64,000 bases of DNA, from contig JANFNE010000009.1 in the NCBI GenBank assembly GCA_024867545.1, forward strand, positions 1,152,501 to 1,216,500, read 5' to 3'. Shown piece by piece: positions 1 through 9,872 of the stretch (the stretch's first letter is position 1; each line of letters starts with the position of its first letter). The position numbers and the translations under genes are program-made. A model generated the notes under the pieces. The model saw only the letters and a program-made list of their open reading frames with translations. It searched no databases and had not been told where the DNA came from. Origin of the DNA: Phytopythium helicoides (taxonomy: Eukaryota > Oomycota > Peronosporomycetes > Pythiales > Pythiaceae).

Positions 1-641
1 CAGACGCTGAGCAGGAAGGTGAATACCGTCGAGGTCGAGCTGACGATCGTGCTGCTGGTGACGCTCGTCATGTTGAGGCTCTGGTTGTACGTGAAGTTGG
101 CGATGAACCACAGCGGCGAGATGATGGCGCTGATACGCAGGATGTCTCGGTAGCTGGCGTGTCCGCGCGGCCTGCGCAGCAGTTCTCTGTGGCTGAGCTT
201 GCCGTTGGTGGGTCGGCCGGCCATCCACGCGCGCAGCTTGGGCCATGCGATCTGCGACGCGTACCACAGCGGCAGGTTGACCGAGAAGAGCGAGATGCCG
301 ACGTAGGTGAGGAAGAAAGGTCCCTGGAAGCTCAGGTTGTGGAAGATGTACTGCACGAGCACGCTCGCGAACGTCCAGATGATGGCCACGACCAGCAGGA
401 AGAACACGCCGAGCATCCAGTCGAACGTCGACCGCGCGCGCGCCTTCCTGCCAGCCGTGCCGCCGTACGCGCCGCTCGCGTCCACCAGCAGCGAGCGCTC
501 CGTCAGCTCGTCGTCCTCTCCGCTCGTGCTGGACGCCGTCGTGGCCGGCGAGTCGCTCAGCGCCGCCTTGGGCTGCAACTTGGCGCCGCGCGGCGCCCGC
601 TTGGCCGATTTCGCCTGCGCCTGCGCGCCTGGGAGCTCCAT
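1..641 (-). CDS. SLC35F5-like drug/metabolite transporter, N-terminal part
   Basis: The reading frame begins at the ATG at 641 and runs off the left edge, so about 213 residues are visible. The first 70 residues are hydrophilic (Ala/Lys/Ser rich, then an acidic GEDDELTE patch). A hydrophobic helix near residues 74-98 (starting WMLGVFFLLVVAIIW) and a second near 103-125 follow. The end of the fragment has the signature FIANFTYNQSL followed by TSVTSSTIVSSTSTVFTF, which is the conserved helix of SLC35F-type (EamA/DMT superfamily) transporters. These are multi-spanning membrane carriers; the substrate of the SLC35F5 branch is uncertain. The frame stays open upstream of 641 but has no earlier ATG nearby. 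No intron is needed in the visible part. It is divergent from the C2/U-box gene. Confidence 0.8.
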   Translation of the reverse strand, partial: MELPGAQAQAKSAKRAPRGAKLQPKAALSDSPATTASSTSGEDDELTERSLLVDASGAYGGTAGRKARARSTFDWMLGVFFLLVVAIIWTFASVLVQYIFHNLSFQGPFFLTYVGISLFSVNLPLWYASQIAWPKLRAWMAGRPTNGKLSHRELLRRPRGHASYRDILRISAIISPLWFIANFTYNQSLNMTSVTSSTIVSSTSTVFTFLLSV

Positions 642-1277
642 GGCGCTCGCTTCCTGCACGCGCGTGCGCGACTGGCGCTTGATGGCGAGGGACGCGCGAG
701 CGCTGGCGGCGTCGCCTGCAGCTACGCGCTTGGACTCTGCCGGCGGCAATGGAAGTGGCGGAGGAATGGGTGAACGGCGTGTTGCGGCTGGCGCGTGGCG
801 GGGGTTTTCGACCAATGGGCGCGCGAGGAGGACGCTGCCAGCGGCGCCTTGCAGCCAATCAATCGGCCACGTCGCGTGGCCCGAAAAGAACGCGCGACCA
901 CTTGAATGACGACCCCCGTGTCCTCGCCGAATCGCGGCAGTCGCCCGCCTCTCGTCACCTGCTGCGCCAGCTCGTCACCATCTTCAACGCGCAGCCATTT
1001 CCGCCGTTTCAAGCGGCTCGGCTACAGTCCAACAAGGGGTTCCGACCGCAGATCACAGAAAACCTCCATGAGGTTTCGCCGCCCATGGTTAGAGTGGCAC
1101 ACCTAAACCTCGTAATCGACTACCCGGTCGCCAAATTCCTCCTCGTTTTCTCCGAGAAACTGAGGTCCGCCCCGTCTCGAAGCGCGCAGGTGACGGTGGC
1201 TTGTCGTCCGCATGGGCCGCGGGCCGGCGACTGCCCCGCCGCCTTCCGCCAGTCGGCAGATCTGCAAGCGCGCGGCC
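642..1277. other. Divergent intergenic region between transporter and C2/U-box gene
   Basis: This 636-base stretch separates two divergent start codons and so should hold both promoters. ORFs here (for example 722-1012 on the minus strand) are low-complexity Arg-rich shadows of GC-rich sequence and resemble no family. I found no clear initiator motif next to either ATG. Confidence 0.5.
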
Positions 1278-2867
1278 ATGACGGGGACGGCCGGCGTGCT
1301 GCGCGTGGAGCTTCTGGCGGCGCGCAACCTGCCGCCCGCCGTGCTGGGCTCGCTGCTCAAGTGGACGCCCAGCTACTCGAATCCGTTCGTGGTCTGCTCG
1401 CTGCGCGGCCGGCGCTTCGTCTCGCGCGTCGTGGAGCGAGAGCTCAACCCCTCGTGGAAGCAGACGGGCGCGCTGCCTGTACCGCTGCCCTCGGAGCAGG
1501 ATGTGCTGCAGACCGTCGGATTCCCAGGCGGAGGTGGCAAGCGCCCGCCGTCAAGCGCCAACGGCGCCAAGCCGCCGACTAGCAAGCTCGCCGGCACCCT
1601 CGCCTCGCCGCCGCTAAGCGCTGGCGATGACGAAGAGCTGCCCTACCACCCGTGCGCGCCGGAGCTGCTCGTCGAGGTCTTCCACCGCGCGGACGAGGGC
1701 CAGCCGACGTCGCCGCTGGCCGCGGCAGCCGCCGTCGACACGGCGCCGAATGAGGTCGAGGTTGGGGACAAGCGCATCGGCGTGGTCGTGGTCCCGCTGC
1801 TGCCGTGCCTGCTCTCGGCATCCTCGAGCCACCGCGCGTGGTTCTCGCTCGTCGACGTGGACGAGGACGGCCAAGCGCCGCAGCGAGACGCCGGGCAGAT
1901 ACAGCTCTCGCTCAACTACGACGCTGGAGGAGACAAAGGCAACGACGCGCTCGAGCCGAGGCGCGGAGACATCGTGCGCCTCGCGGGCTTTGGAGGCGCA
2001 GAGTACTACTCCAAGCTGCTCACGCCCACCGCGCGCCTCGAGGTCGTCGAGGTGTTCCAGGACCAGATTCTCGCGCAGTGCAAGAGCCGAGAGGGCTGGA
2101 CGCTCTCGTTCGAGCTGCACCGCAACCTCGTGCACGTTGAGAAGCGGCCGTCGCGCCTGCGAGACGCGACCTCGACGCTGCAAGGCCAAATGGTGCGCGC
2201 GCGCCACACGCGCGTCTTCGCCGCCGGAGAAAAGCTGTGGCGAGCGCTGCCTGACTTGCAGCGCGAGCAGCTCGCGCGCTCGTACGCGTTCGCGGCGTAC
2301 TCGGGCTCGGCGGTCACGCAGGCGATCACGACCAGCGCCAACCAGACCATGACGAGGGGGCTCGGCGCCGGCGCGGTGGCGCTGCTCGCCACGACGACGC
2401 AAGCGTGCTCCAACGTCCAGAACGAGTTCGTGCGCGTGTACTGGTCATCCGAGGGCGACGACGTCGGCGGCACCACCAAGGCGCGAGGACGCATTGTGTC
2501 AGCGTTCACGTCAGCCGATCGCCTGGCGCTCGATGGGCAGGAAGACTACGAAGACGAAGACGAGGTCTACCGCGACGACGACAGTGCCACGGAAGAAAGC
2601 GCCGGCGAGGACGAAGCGCAGGACAGCGACGTGGACGTGCCGGAGCAGCTGCTGTGCCCGATCACGGGCTGCGCGATGGTAGACCCGGTGGTAGCCGCGG
2701 ACGGGCACTCGTACGAGCGCTCGGCCATCGAGCAGTGGTTCGCGACGAGCGACAAGTCGCCGATGACCGGCGCGCGTATGCCGACGACGCAGGTGTTCCC
2801 CAACTTCACGCTGCGCCAGCTCTCGGAAGAGGTGCAGGCCGCGCGCAGCCGCCATCGGCGGGTATGA
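1278..2867 (+). CDS. C2 domain plus U-box protein, probable E3 ubiquitin ligase
   Basis: Single exon, 529 residues from the ATG at 1278; an in-frame ATG at 1212 would add 22 low-complexity residues. The N-terminus is C2-like: LRVELLAARNL, then a SNPFVVCSL strand and a LNPSWKQ motif. A low-complexity insert (about residues 85-150) interrupts the C2 fold before its later strands (LLVEVFHRAD, IGVVVVPL). A middle region of about 150 residues is unassigned, followed by an acidic stretch. The last 75 residues are a U-box: LLCPITGCAMVDPVVAADGH, SYERSAIEQWF, then a P-M-T-G motif. U-boxes recruit E2 enzymes and C2 domains bind Ca2+/phospholipid, so a membrane-associated ubiquitin ligase is the natural inference. 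The substrate cannot be predicted. Confidence 0.85.
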   Translation: MTGTAGVLRVELLAARNLPPAVLGSLLKWTPSYSNPFVVCSLRGRRFVSRVVERELNPSWKQTGALPVPLPSEQDVLQTVGFPGGGGKRPPSSANGAKPPTSKLAGTLASPPLSAGDDEELPYHPCAPELLVEVFHRADEGQPTSPLAAAAAVDTAPNEVEVGDKRIGVVVVPLLPCLLSASSSHRAWFSLVDVDEDGQAPQRDAGQIQLSLNYDAGGDKGNDALEPRRGDIVRLAGFGGAEYYSKLLTPTARLEVVEVFQDQILAQCKSREGWTLSFELHRNLVHVEKRPSRLRDATSTLQGQMVRARHTRVFAAGEKLWRALPDLQREQLARSYAFAAYSGSAVTQAITTSANQTMTRGLGAGAVALLATTTQACSNVQNEFVRVYWSSEGDDVGGTTKARGRIVSAFTSADRLALDGQEDYEDEDEVYRDDDSATEESAGEDEAQDSDVDVPEQLLCPITGCAMVDPVVAADGHSYERSAIEQWFATSDKSPMTGARMPTTQVFPNFTLRQLSEEVQAARSRHRRV

Positions 2868-3156
2868 AGCTGGTAGGGAAGACCTGCAGGCGTGCGAATC
2901 GATAGGGTTTTGAGTTGTGTGGAACGCCCTCGGGGCGTGGCGAGGACGCCGAGTGCAGGCGCGTCACTCGTATTTACAGTGCTTGCGAGAAGAAACGTGT
3001 GTGGAGGTTTGCAAAGATCCGTTCGTTGCGTTGTGCGGAAGCTGGAGGCGCTCGTCGTTCCGTGTGCTTGCGTGTCCTGAAGGGCCGATCCATGGGCTCG
3101 ACGCGGAGTTTGCGCCAGCTTCGAGCGACGCGGCGACCGCATCTGCCAGTTGGCGG
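2868..3156. other. Intergenic region upstream of family copy A
   Basis: No gene seen. A GTG-initiated extension of the copy A frame runs through here but has no family resemblance. The segment around 2963-2988 (tcactcgtatttacagtgct and following bases) closely resembles 4937-4962 upstream of copy B, so the A/B duplication included upstream DNA. Confidence 0.5.
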
Positions 3157-3173
3157 TCACTCGTGGGATTTCC
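3157..3173 (+). promoter_or_regulatory. Initiator plus flanking promoter element of copy A
   Basis: TCACTCGTGGGATTTCC fits the oomycete core promoter pattern (initiator TCAYTYB followed by WTTTNC). It ends 13 bases before the ATG at 3187, which supports that start over the longer open frame. Function is inferred from the motif only. Confidence 0.55.
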
Positions 3174-3186
3174 GCGTCGGCCTAGC

Positions 3187-4611
3187 ATGCGTGGCAATGG
3201 CGGTGCTTCCGCTGGGCAGAGCTCCCAAGACGACTCGATCGAGACGCACCTGCACGCTATTCGCGCCGAGATGGCGAAGAAAGCAGCGCAGATCCAGTCG
3301 CTCGAGGCCAAAAATGCCTCTCTCTACCAGATTTGCACAGGAGTTGACGCTGTCAGCAATGAGAACCGCAAGCTGAAGGTCGAGGTCGCGCTGCTCACGA
3401 GAACGGCCCAAGCGGCCGAAGCAAGAACTGAATTGCTGAAGGCAGGGCTGCGCGACGTGACCAGGAAGCTGGAGGCTACCAAGAGCAAAACGAAAGCGCT
3501 GGAGGCAGAGCTCGTAGATGTGCGCGCCGAGCTGGCAATAAGCAAATGTGAAGTGGTCGCGCGAGAGGCAGCACTTAGCAAAGTTAGTAAGGAGCTTGAA
3601 GTGGCCAAGCGCGAAGTGGAGCTGCTCTCACAAGCCCCGCCAGAACTTGAGGCACTGCAAGCCGATAGTGAAGATGGCATCTCCAACATCGGAGATGACG
3701 ACAACAATCAAGACGAAAGCGACGCAAATGAGGAACGAGGAGCTGGTGACGATGGACATGACGGCAAAAACGACGCTGATGACAACAGCAATGACCATCG
3801 TTGTTACTCTCATCCTATTGGAGAGAAGGACGAGAGTGACAAAGATGGTAGGCACTACGACGAAGACAGCAAACATGACGACAACAGCACTGCAGGATGT
3901 ACTCCGAACCAACCGGCGAGACGATCATCAGCACGATCACTCGAACTAGAGCTCTGCACCCCATCGCCTCGAAAGAGACAGAAATCCTTTCAACCAACTG
4001 ATGAGGCACAACCCACGATCTCGCCAACGCCCAAGGACCAGCCGCTTTCTGAAGACGCTGCGGTGTCGTTGATCTCGGCGCTCGAGAAATCCCAGCCTTG
4101 GAACTCGGTGTATGCCAAGAGTCCATCGTTTTCGCACACATTTGACTTCGAATGGCTTGCAGAAGAGGCCAAAATGTGCATTCTTGCTTTGCAGGTGTTC
4201 AAGTCGAAGTTTCGTCGCGAGCTGTGGGAGCAGCTTCACTGGATCAGTTTTCCTTCTGGTGGACCCCTAGTGACAGTAGCTGCTGCTTCTCGAGCGATTC
4301 GCCGTCAGACTGCCAAGACGAAGTGGAAGGAGCTCCAGGAGCTGCTCATTGCGATGATCACGAATGATCTTCTACCAAAGGAGATTTGGGCAGAGCCATT
4401 CTTGTGGATCTTTCGTGCCGAGCCACTTGGGATTCCATCGACGTGTATCACGGAGGCTAGTATTGCAAGTTTGGACAAGAAGGAGCCGCTGCGATGCTTT
4501 TACGTCGACTGCATCGACCAGCACCCATTCTACGAGACTGGCTTCCGTTTTCCAAAGCATGCGCTTCCGGGAGTTACTGATGCAGTTGAGCTGGGTAATG
4601 CAGTGGATTGA
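3187..4611 (+). CDS. Unrecognised coiled-coil/acidic nuclear-type protein, family copy A
   Basis: 474 residues, no intron. I do not recognise the family. Residues about 15-145 form a heptad-rich coiled coil (HLHAIRAEMAKKAAQIQSLE onward). Residues about 160-240 are very acidic (GDDDNNQDESD, DDGHDGKNDADD). A conserved basic patch, PSPRKRQK, resembles a nuclear localisation signal. The last 165 residues are the family domain: SQPWNSVYAKSPSFSHTFDF, then FRRELWEQLHWISF, LPKEIWAEPFLWIF, LDKKEPLRCFYV and HPFYE. The start is chosen because it aligns with copy B and lies just behind an initiator motif. Copy B follows directly in the same orientation and is the closest relative. No signal peptide or membrane segment is visible. 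Nuclear location is inference. Confidence 0.8.
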   Translation: MRGNGGASAGQSSQDDSIETHLHAIRAEMAKKAAQIQSLEAKNASLYQICTGVDAVSNENRKLKVEVALLTRTAQAAEARTELLKAGLRDVTRKLEATKSKTKALEAELVDVRAELAISKCEVVAREAALSKVSKELEVAKREVELLSQAPPELEALQADSEDGISNIGDDDNNQDESDANEERGAGDDGHDGKNDADDNSNDHRCYSHPIGEKDESDKDGRHYDEDSKHDDNSTAGCTPNQPARRSSARSLELELCTPSPRKRQKSFQPTDEAQPTISPTPKDQPLSEDAAVSLISALEKSQPWNSVYAKSPSFSHTFDFEWLAEEAKMCILALQVFKSKFRRELWEQLHWISFPSGGPLVTVAAASRAIRRQTAKTKWKELQELLIAMITNDLLPKEIWAEPFLWIFRAEPLGIPSTCITEASIASLDKKEPLRCFYVDCIDQHPFYETGFRFPKHALPGVTDAVELGNAVD

Positions 4612-5078
4612 AGGCTCAGGAATAAAACTACATGTCGAAGGCCGAGTCAAATGGGTAGGCAACAAATAAATTAGTGTGCTGTAGTTTGGTACATGAGTGC
4701 TATCAAGCAAAGCCAGTGACTAGGTGCTAAAACTTACGTACAAGTTCTGCACGAAGAGAAGTGTCCCTCTTTCAAACCTCAGCTGCATGTTACTACCTCC
4801 ATGGGTTTCTGGCACACGGTCAACCTTTGCACGTTGCACCAACTCTCCCAACGCATAGCCATCAGCAGCAGTCGGAAAGATGGCCCATGGCCAAGTAGAA
4901 AAAAAAAATGACTGTCAATAATGGATGCAAGCGAGCCGCTCGCATTTGCAGTGCTTGCAAGGATAAAAGTGCATCGACGCGCTTCATATGATCATACACG
5001 GCATTTAGATTCGTGCGAGGAAAAGTTGACAACAAGATGCTGATGCGACGAGGCGCTTGCATACCTGCCAGTTGTTGC
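4612..5078. other. Spacer between tandem copies A and B
   Basis: No gene seen. It contains the repeat of the copy A upstream segment at about 4937-4962 and a short poly-A tract at about 4901-4908. Confidence 0.5.
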
Positions 5079-5093
5079 TCATTCGTCATTTTG
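5079..5093 (+). promoter_or_regulatory. Initiator plus flanking promoter element of copy B
   Basis: GCTCATTCGTCATTTTGC (5078-5095) is a near-perfect match to the oomycete initiator/FPR consensus (GCTCATTY, spacer, WTTTNC). It ends about a dozen bases before the ATG at 5107, the same spacing as in copy A. Confidence 0.65.
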
Positions 5094-5106
5094 CTGCTTG
5101 GCAAGC

Positions 5107-6297
5107 ATGTCAAGTGACGCCGTTGGGACGGCGTTGGCCTCACGCGGCTACTCAATCGCAGCATACCTGGACGCCATTCGAATCGAGACTGCAAAGAAAG
5201 ATTCAAAGATCCGAACGCTGGAAGCAAGAATTGCTACACTTTGCACTGATCGCGCAGACGCTGATGCCCTGAACGATGAGAACCGTGGGTTGAAAGTTGA
5301 GATCGATCAGCTCGAGAGGGAGGTGTACACGTACAAGGTCCAAGTTGAATCGATGGATTCGGAACTCCGCAGCGTGATTCGAGAACTCGCAGCCACCAAG
5401 CACGATATGGAGCAGCTTCTGAATGCTCAGCCAGGGGTAGAGCAGCTTCATGCCGACTTTGTTGAGGATGGTTGTAGTGATGACAACGACTGTGGTAACG
5501 ACGAAAATGGAGGGGATGATGCAGACGGAGTACATGACAAGGAAAGTGATCGTGTAGACGAGGGAATCGAAGAGCGTGCTAACACCAAAACTGAGGAATG
5601 GATTCCGAGTCAACCTGCAAGCCTCGCACCAACACGATCAATCTCGCAAGAGTTGTGCACTCCATCACCTCGGAAGAGACAAAAAGCAACTACAGAAGAG
5701 GGCGAACCAAAGATCTCACCAACATCAAAGCTGTTGGCACTCTCCGAAAACGATTCAGTGCCGTTGATATCAGCACTCGAGAAATCGCGGCCATGGAACG
5801 CTATTTACGCCAAGAGCCCAACGTTTTCGCATTCGTTCAACTACGCATCGCTTCCAAAAGAGACCAAGAAGGTTATCAATTCACTGCTAGCGTTCAAGTC
5901 GAGGTTTCGACGTGAGCTATGGGAGCAGCTACACTGGATCCTTTTACCTTCTGGGGGAGCCTTGGTGGCTGCAGCGTCGGCAGCTCGAGCATTGCGCCAT
6001 CAGACTGCCAACATCAAGTGGAATGAGCTCCAGGAGAAACTAATCGCACAGATTATGAAGGGCTATTTACCCAAACACGTCTGGAGCGAGCCCTTCTTTT
6101 GGATCTGGCGAACAGAGCCAGTGCCCACTCCTCTGACGTGCACCACCGAGCTTTCCTTCGCAGCTTTGGACAAAAAGGAGCCAATGCGGTGCTTTTTCGT
6201 GCATCGCATCGGTAGTCACCCGTTCTACAAGAACGGCACCTACTTTCAAAGCTATGCACTTCCGGATACCCACACTGCCACTGAGAACTTCATCTAA
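5107..6297 (+). CDS. Unrecognised coiled-coil/acidic nuclear-type protein, family copy B
   Basis: 396 residues, intronless, tandem sister of copy A. It has the same layout. The coiled coil covers about residues 15-110. A shorter acidic run (DDNDCGNDENGGDDADG) lies near 120-150. The identical basic patch LCTPSPRKRQK follows. The C-terminal domain reads SRPWNAIYAKSPTFSHSF, FRRELWEQLHWILL, LPKHVWSEPFFWIW, LDKKEPMRCFFV, HPFYK and YALP. The open frame extends 9 bases further to a TTG, but the ATG at 5107 sits correctly behind a core promoter. The main difference from A is contraction of the acidic region. Function is unknown. Confidence 0.8.
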   Translation: MSSDAVGTALASRGYSIAAYLDAIRIETAKKDSKIRTLEARIATLCTDRADADALNDENRGLKVEIDQLEREVYTYKVQVESMDSELRSVIRELAATKHDMEQLLNAQPGVEQLHADFVEDGCSDDNDCGNDENGGDDADGVHDKESDRVDEGIEERANTKTEEWIPSQPASLAPTRSISQELCTPSPRKRQKATTEEGEPKISPTSKLLALSENDSVPLISALEKSRPWNAIYAKSPTFSHSFNYASLPKETKKVINSLLAFKSRFRRELWEQLHWILLPSGGALVAAASAARALRHQTANIKWNELQEKLIAQIMKGYLPKHVWSEPFFWIWRTEPVPTPLTCTTELSFAALDKKEPMRCFFVHRIGSHPFYKNGTYFQSYALPDTHTATENFI

Positions 6298-6574
6298 GAA
6301 GCATCTTAGGTCCCTGTATTGATGTTGCGTGTGAGCGAAAATCGTGAAGGTAATGTTAAGCACTTGTGTCAATTTGGCTTTTCCTGAAATGGCAGTTCCT
6401 TCCGAGTATTTTCGGCGTTGTGTCATCACCATCTTGGCACTGAAGTAACGTGCACTAGAGACGCAATGGACAAAGCTCGCGGCAAGGTGCAGCTTCGCTT
6501 CCTTGGTTGACATAACAGCTTGAGACTCGTAGCCTGATCTCCTTTCTTTATTGCTTCGGCATGACAGCGCCGCC

Positions 6575-9500
6575 ATGCTTCGAAGAATGGTATCCGATTG
6601 CTATTTGATGCTGGTGGCCGCTCCTCCAGAAAACTGGTACGCTCTTTCTCTTGCTATTCACGAGATCTTAGCAGTAGCCGGCTAACTCGGTCGACAAATC
6701 TAACAAATGCAACCAGGATCTGGATCTCGACAATTTCTACAAGTCACGCCTCCGGCGGCGTACGCAATTTGCACACCAGATTTCGAACTCACTTCAGACA
6801 GCAGGAATTGCCGTCGATAGCTCTGCGGTTCCATTGATTCCTGATGAAGATTCTCTGCTTTCACGAAGTCGAGGCATGCTCATGACACTGTCACCAGGAG
6901 AAGAATACGAGAACTACCAGAAATTGAGTGCGGCGTTGAGCAAGCTCAATAGGCCTACGTCGGTATCATCTTCCACTCTAGCGTTTACGCCTAGTGAAGC
7001 AATTGACGAAGGTGAAGAGAATGGAGATGAAGCATCTGTGGACGTGCAGTCGATTGGGAGGCAGGGAAATGCTAGCCACATCCGACGTGCTAGCACTAGT
7101 AGTCGTCGTGGAAGTGGAAAGGCAGTCAGTGATGCCATCCAAGAAAGCTTGACCGAAGATGACGATGTCATGAATGCGGGCAACGTCTCAAAACCTACAC
7201 CTGATTCAGTAGAGGGGGCCGCAACAGGAAAGCCGTGGGGGCCTCTTAAAGACATTGTGTCCGTAGCAGCCACACTCCCGAGGCGGCTGAGCAAAAAACT
7301 CGAACCAGCTTTAACACCTTCAGTTGCACCTATTGATGCTGGAGGTGCCCTGCCTCCGTTTGTAGGTACAACAATGCCTCGAGCACGCCTACACAGCCAA
7401 CGTAGCATTCGCGGACGCGAAAATCTCGTTCACTCTAGGAACAAGTACATGATTGACCCCCTCGGTCGCTCTCGTCTTGTATGGGACATCATCAGCATCT
7501 TCTTCATCCTATACAACGCTGTCGTGTTGCCGGTACTGTCACGAGGCGCTCTCATTAATAAGGTCGCTAGAATCAAAGAATCGCTAACAACGCTCATGAA
7601 AATCTAGTTCGAAGCCTCTTTCGTGTCGTCTGGTCCAGACTCGGGATTCGAGACCTTCCTCGACATTTTCTTCCTCTTCGATATTGTGCGTTTGATTGTT
7701 TGTGATACATTAGGGCTCGCATTCAAGCTAACATCTCAGCCTCGCTAGATTTTAACCTTCAATACCGCGGTGGATCGCGATGGATCTATTCGCTACGACC
7801 GCTCGCTGGCAGCAAACTCATATATTCGAGGCTGGTTTCTTATCGACCTGATAGCAGCACTGCCATACTCGTTCATCTTTGATGGTACAAACACAAGTCC
7901 AACCATCAAACGATCGGTCAAGCTGCTTCGGCTCATTCGCTTGCTTCGCTTGCTTCGGGTATCGCGAATACTGCATCGCATCCAAAACGCCGTATTTATT
8001 CGCTCGACGCTCTCGGCTTTGCTGAAGTACTGCTTGATGGTGCTATTGCTTTCGCACTGGTTTAGCTGTATATTTCATGCTATTGGCGCCGCGCACCTGG
8101 ATGCAGGTGAGACTAATTGGATTTCAGACCAAAAATTGCAAGAACCGCTCGGCTCCAAGTGGGACCGCTACGTTGCTGCACTCTACTTTTCGTTTCAAAC
8201 ACTGTAAGTTTTAGCGCACGATGTTGATATTGGTAGGATGACCCAGACTTATGTTAAATTGAAATGATAGGGCTACAATCGGCTACGGAGATGTCGCGGG
8301 TGTGAACGCAGACGAACGGCTCTTCAGCATATTCGCGATGATTGCAGGTGGTGGCGTTTTTGCTTATGGTATCACAAATGTAGGCTGCATATCTGGTGTG
8401 CTTTTAGCTTTCGTTTAGCGACGAGCTGATTCGATTGTTTGCGCAGATTGTTGAACTTGTATCTAGCCTGACGATTCAAGAGACGCGATTCCGGCAGAAA
8501 ATGGACGAGGTAAACGAGTACATGAACGCGCGTGAGCTACCAATTAAGTTACGGATGGAAATCCGAGAGTTTTACCACAACACCCGGCAGTCACGTGAGA
8601 GCAAGCTGAACGCGGAACACCAAATTCTGAGTGATCTTTCATCAAAGCTTCGCTCCAAGATTGCACTAAGTATCAACGATCAGTTCCTACGCAAATTCCC
8701 TTTTTTTACCGGAAGCGACCCAAACTTCCTCATGGAGCTCGCACTCAACATGCGTATGATTCACTTTGCGCCTCTGGAAGATGTAATCGTCGAGGGTGAG
8801 ATTGGTCATGAAATGTTCTTCATTTTCCGTGGCGCCATCGAAGTACGTAAAGCCGACGTGCGCATCGGGATATTGGGCGAAAACCAGTACTTTGGTGAGA
8901 TGGCTATCCTGAATGCCGATTGCCGGCGGACTGCATCTGTACGCACACTGTGCTTTTGTGAGCTTCGGATGTTGTCACGAACACGATTCCTCGAAGCTCT
9001 GGCACTGTTTCCAGCCATGCAAGTCAAGATGGCACAGATTGCTCGAGGCCGGGCAGCTCCATTGGCTGCATTGAAGGTCTACGGGAAAGCCAAGACTGCT
9101 GTGGCACCATCTCCAGACGAGGTTGGCCAGACCGATACACGAAATGGTGGAGATCTTTCTTTCCCTACGCTGGGCGAAAAGCCTGCAAGCCGCTCGTCAA
9201 TGACCAAGAGCAAGATCCATACCACGACTATCGCAGCAGAGATCAGCACAGATTTGACCACGGAACCTACAGCTGCAGTCGAAGAAAACGAGTACAAGGA
9301 CATACTGCCAAAACTCCCGCTGTCAGCCGCTACGCGGAGGAAATCGTTCGTCGGAGGGCTAAGCCAATTGGAGATCGTGCAGCAATATAACACTGAGTCG
9401 TTTCAGCCTGCACGATCGACTACGTCAGCGCGGCTCAATGCAACGGTGCATCGTGCATCTGCATCATCCTCTGCACTTTCAAATGCCGGTAATGGACGAA

Positions 9501-9724
9501 ATGGAAGCTTCGGAGGGGTTTCGGGGACTGGGGAAGTAGGCGTGACGACTTCCATGAGTTTAGCGATCGCAGAGATCACGTCGTTGCTGGAGGAGTCATC
9601 GCGGCAGCAGCAAGTTCTAACACAGCAGATGACGAGCCTGAAGGCACGACTTGACCGACATTTAGCAGTCTCGAGGAAGGAGAAGCGGCTAAAGCTTGAC
9701 GAGCACCACGCCTCAATGGAATGA
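6575..9724 (+). CDS. Cyclic-nucleotide-binding-domain voltage-gated K+ channel
   Basis: Spliced gene. Clear exons: from about 6678 to 7532, then 7608-7685, 7749-8203, 8271-8379 and 8447-9724. The first exon is unresolved: the frame upstream of 6834 encodes sensible protein back to about 6678 without an ATG, so a short exon starting near 6575 is likely. After a Ser-rich cytoplasmic N-terminus of about 280 residues come membrane helices S1 (WDIISIFFILYNAVVLP) to S6. S4 carries regularly spaced Arg (RLIRLLRLLRVSRILHRI). The pore filter is ATIGYGD, whose GYGD indicates K+ selectivity. A C-linker and a cNMP-binding fold follow, with FGEMAILN and RRTASVR in the phosphate-binding cassette. The Ser-rich tail ends in a short coiled coil. 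Relatives are HCN/EAG/AKT-type channels. Whether it truly binds cAMP/cGMP is not shown. Confidence 0.88.
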
Positions 9725-9872
9725 AAATTGGCACCTGTGAGTGAGCTCAGCTTGTCACCTATTAGTTAGCTCACCAATTGAAAGCATTCCTACGAAAGCT
9801 GTGTGTCCGGGTTGCGACTGCTTACGAATTTCGTTGTTGTAGCACTCAATGCTTTTGCTGCGAGAGTCGGAC

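Noticed and set aside
158..909. Arg/His-rich plus-strand frames at the left edge
   Set aside because: They lie antisense to the SLC35F-type transporter, whose membrane helices are clear on the minus strand.
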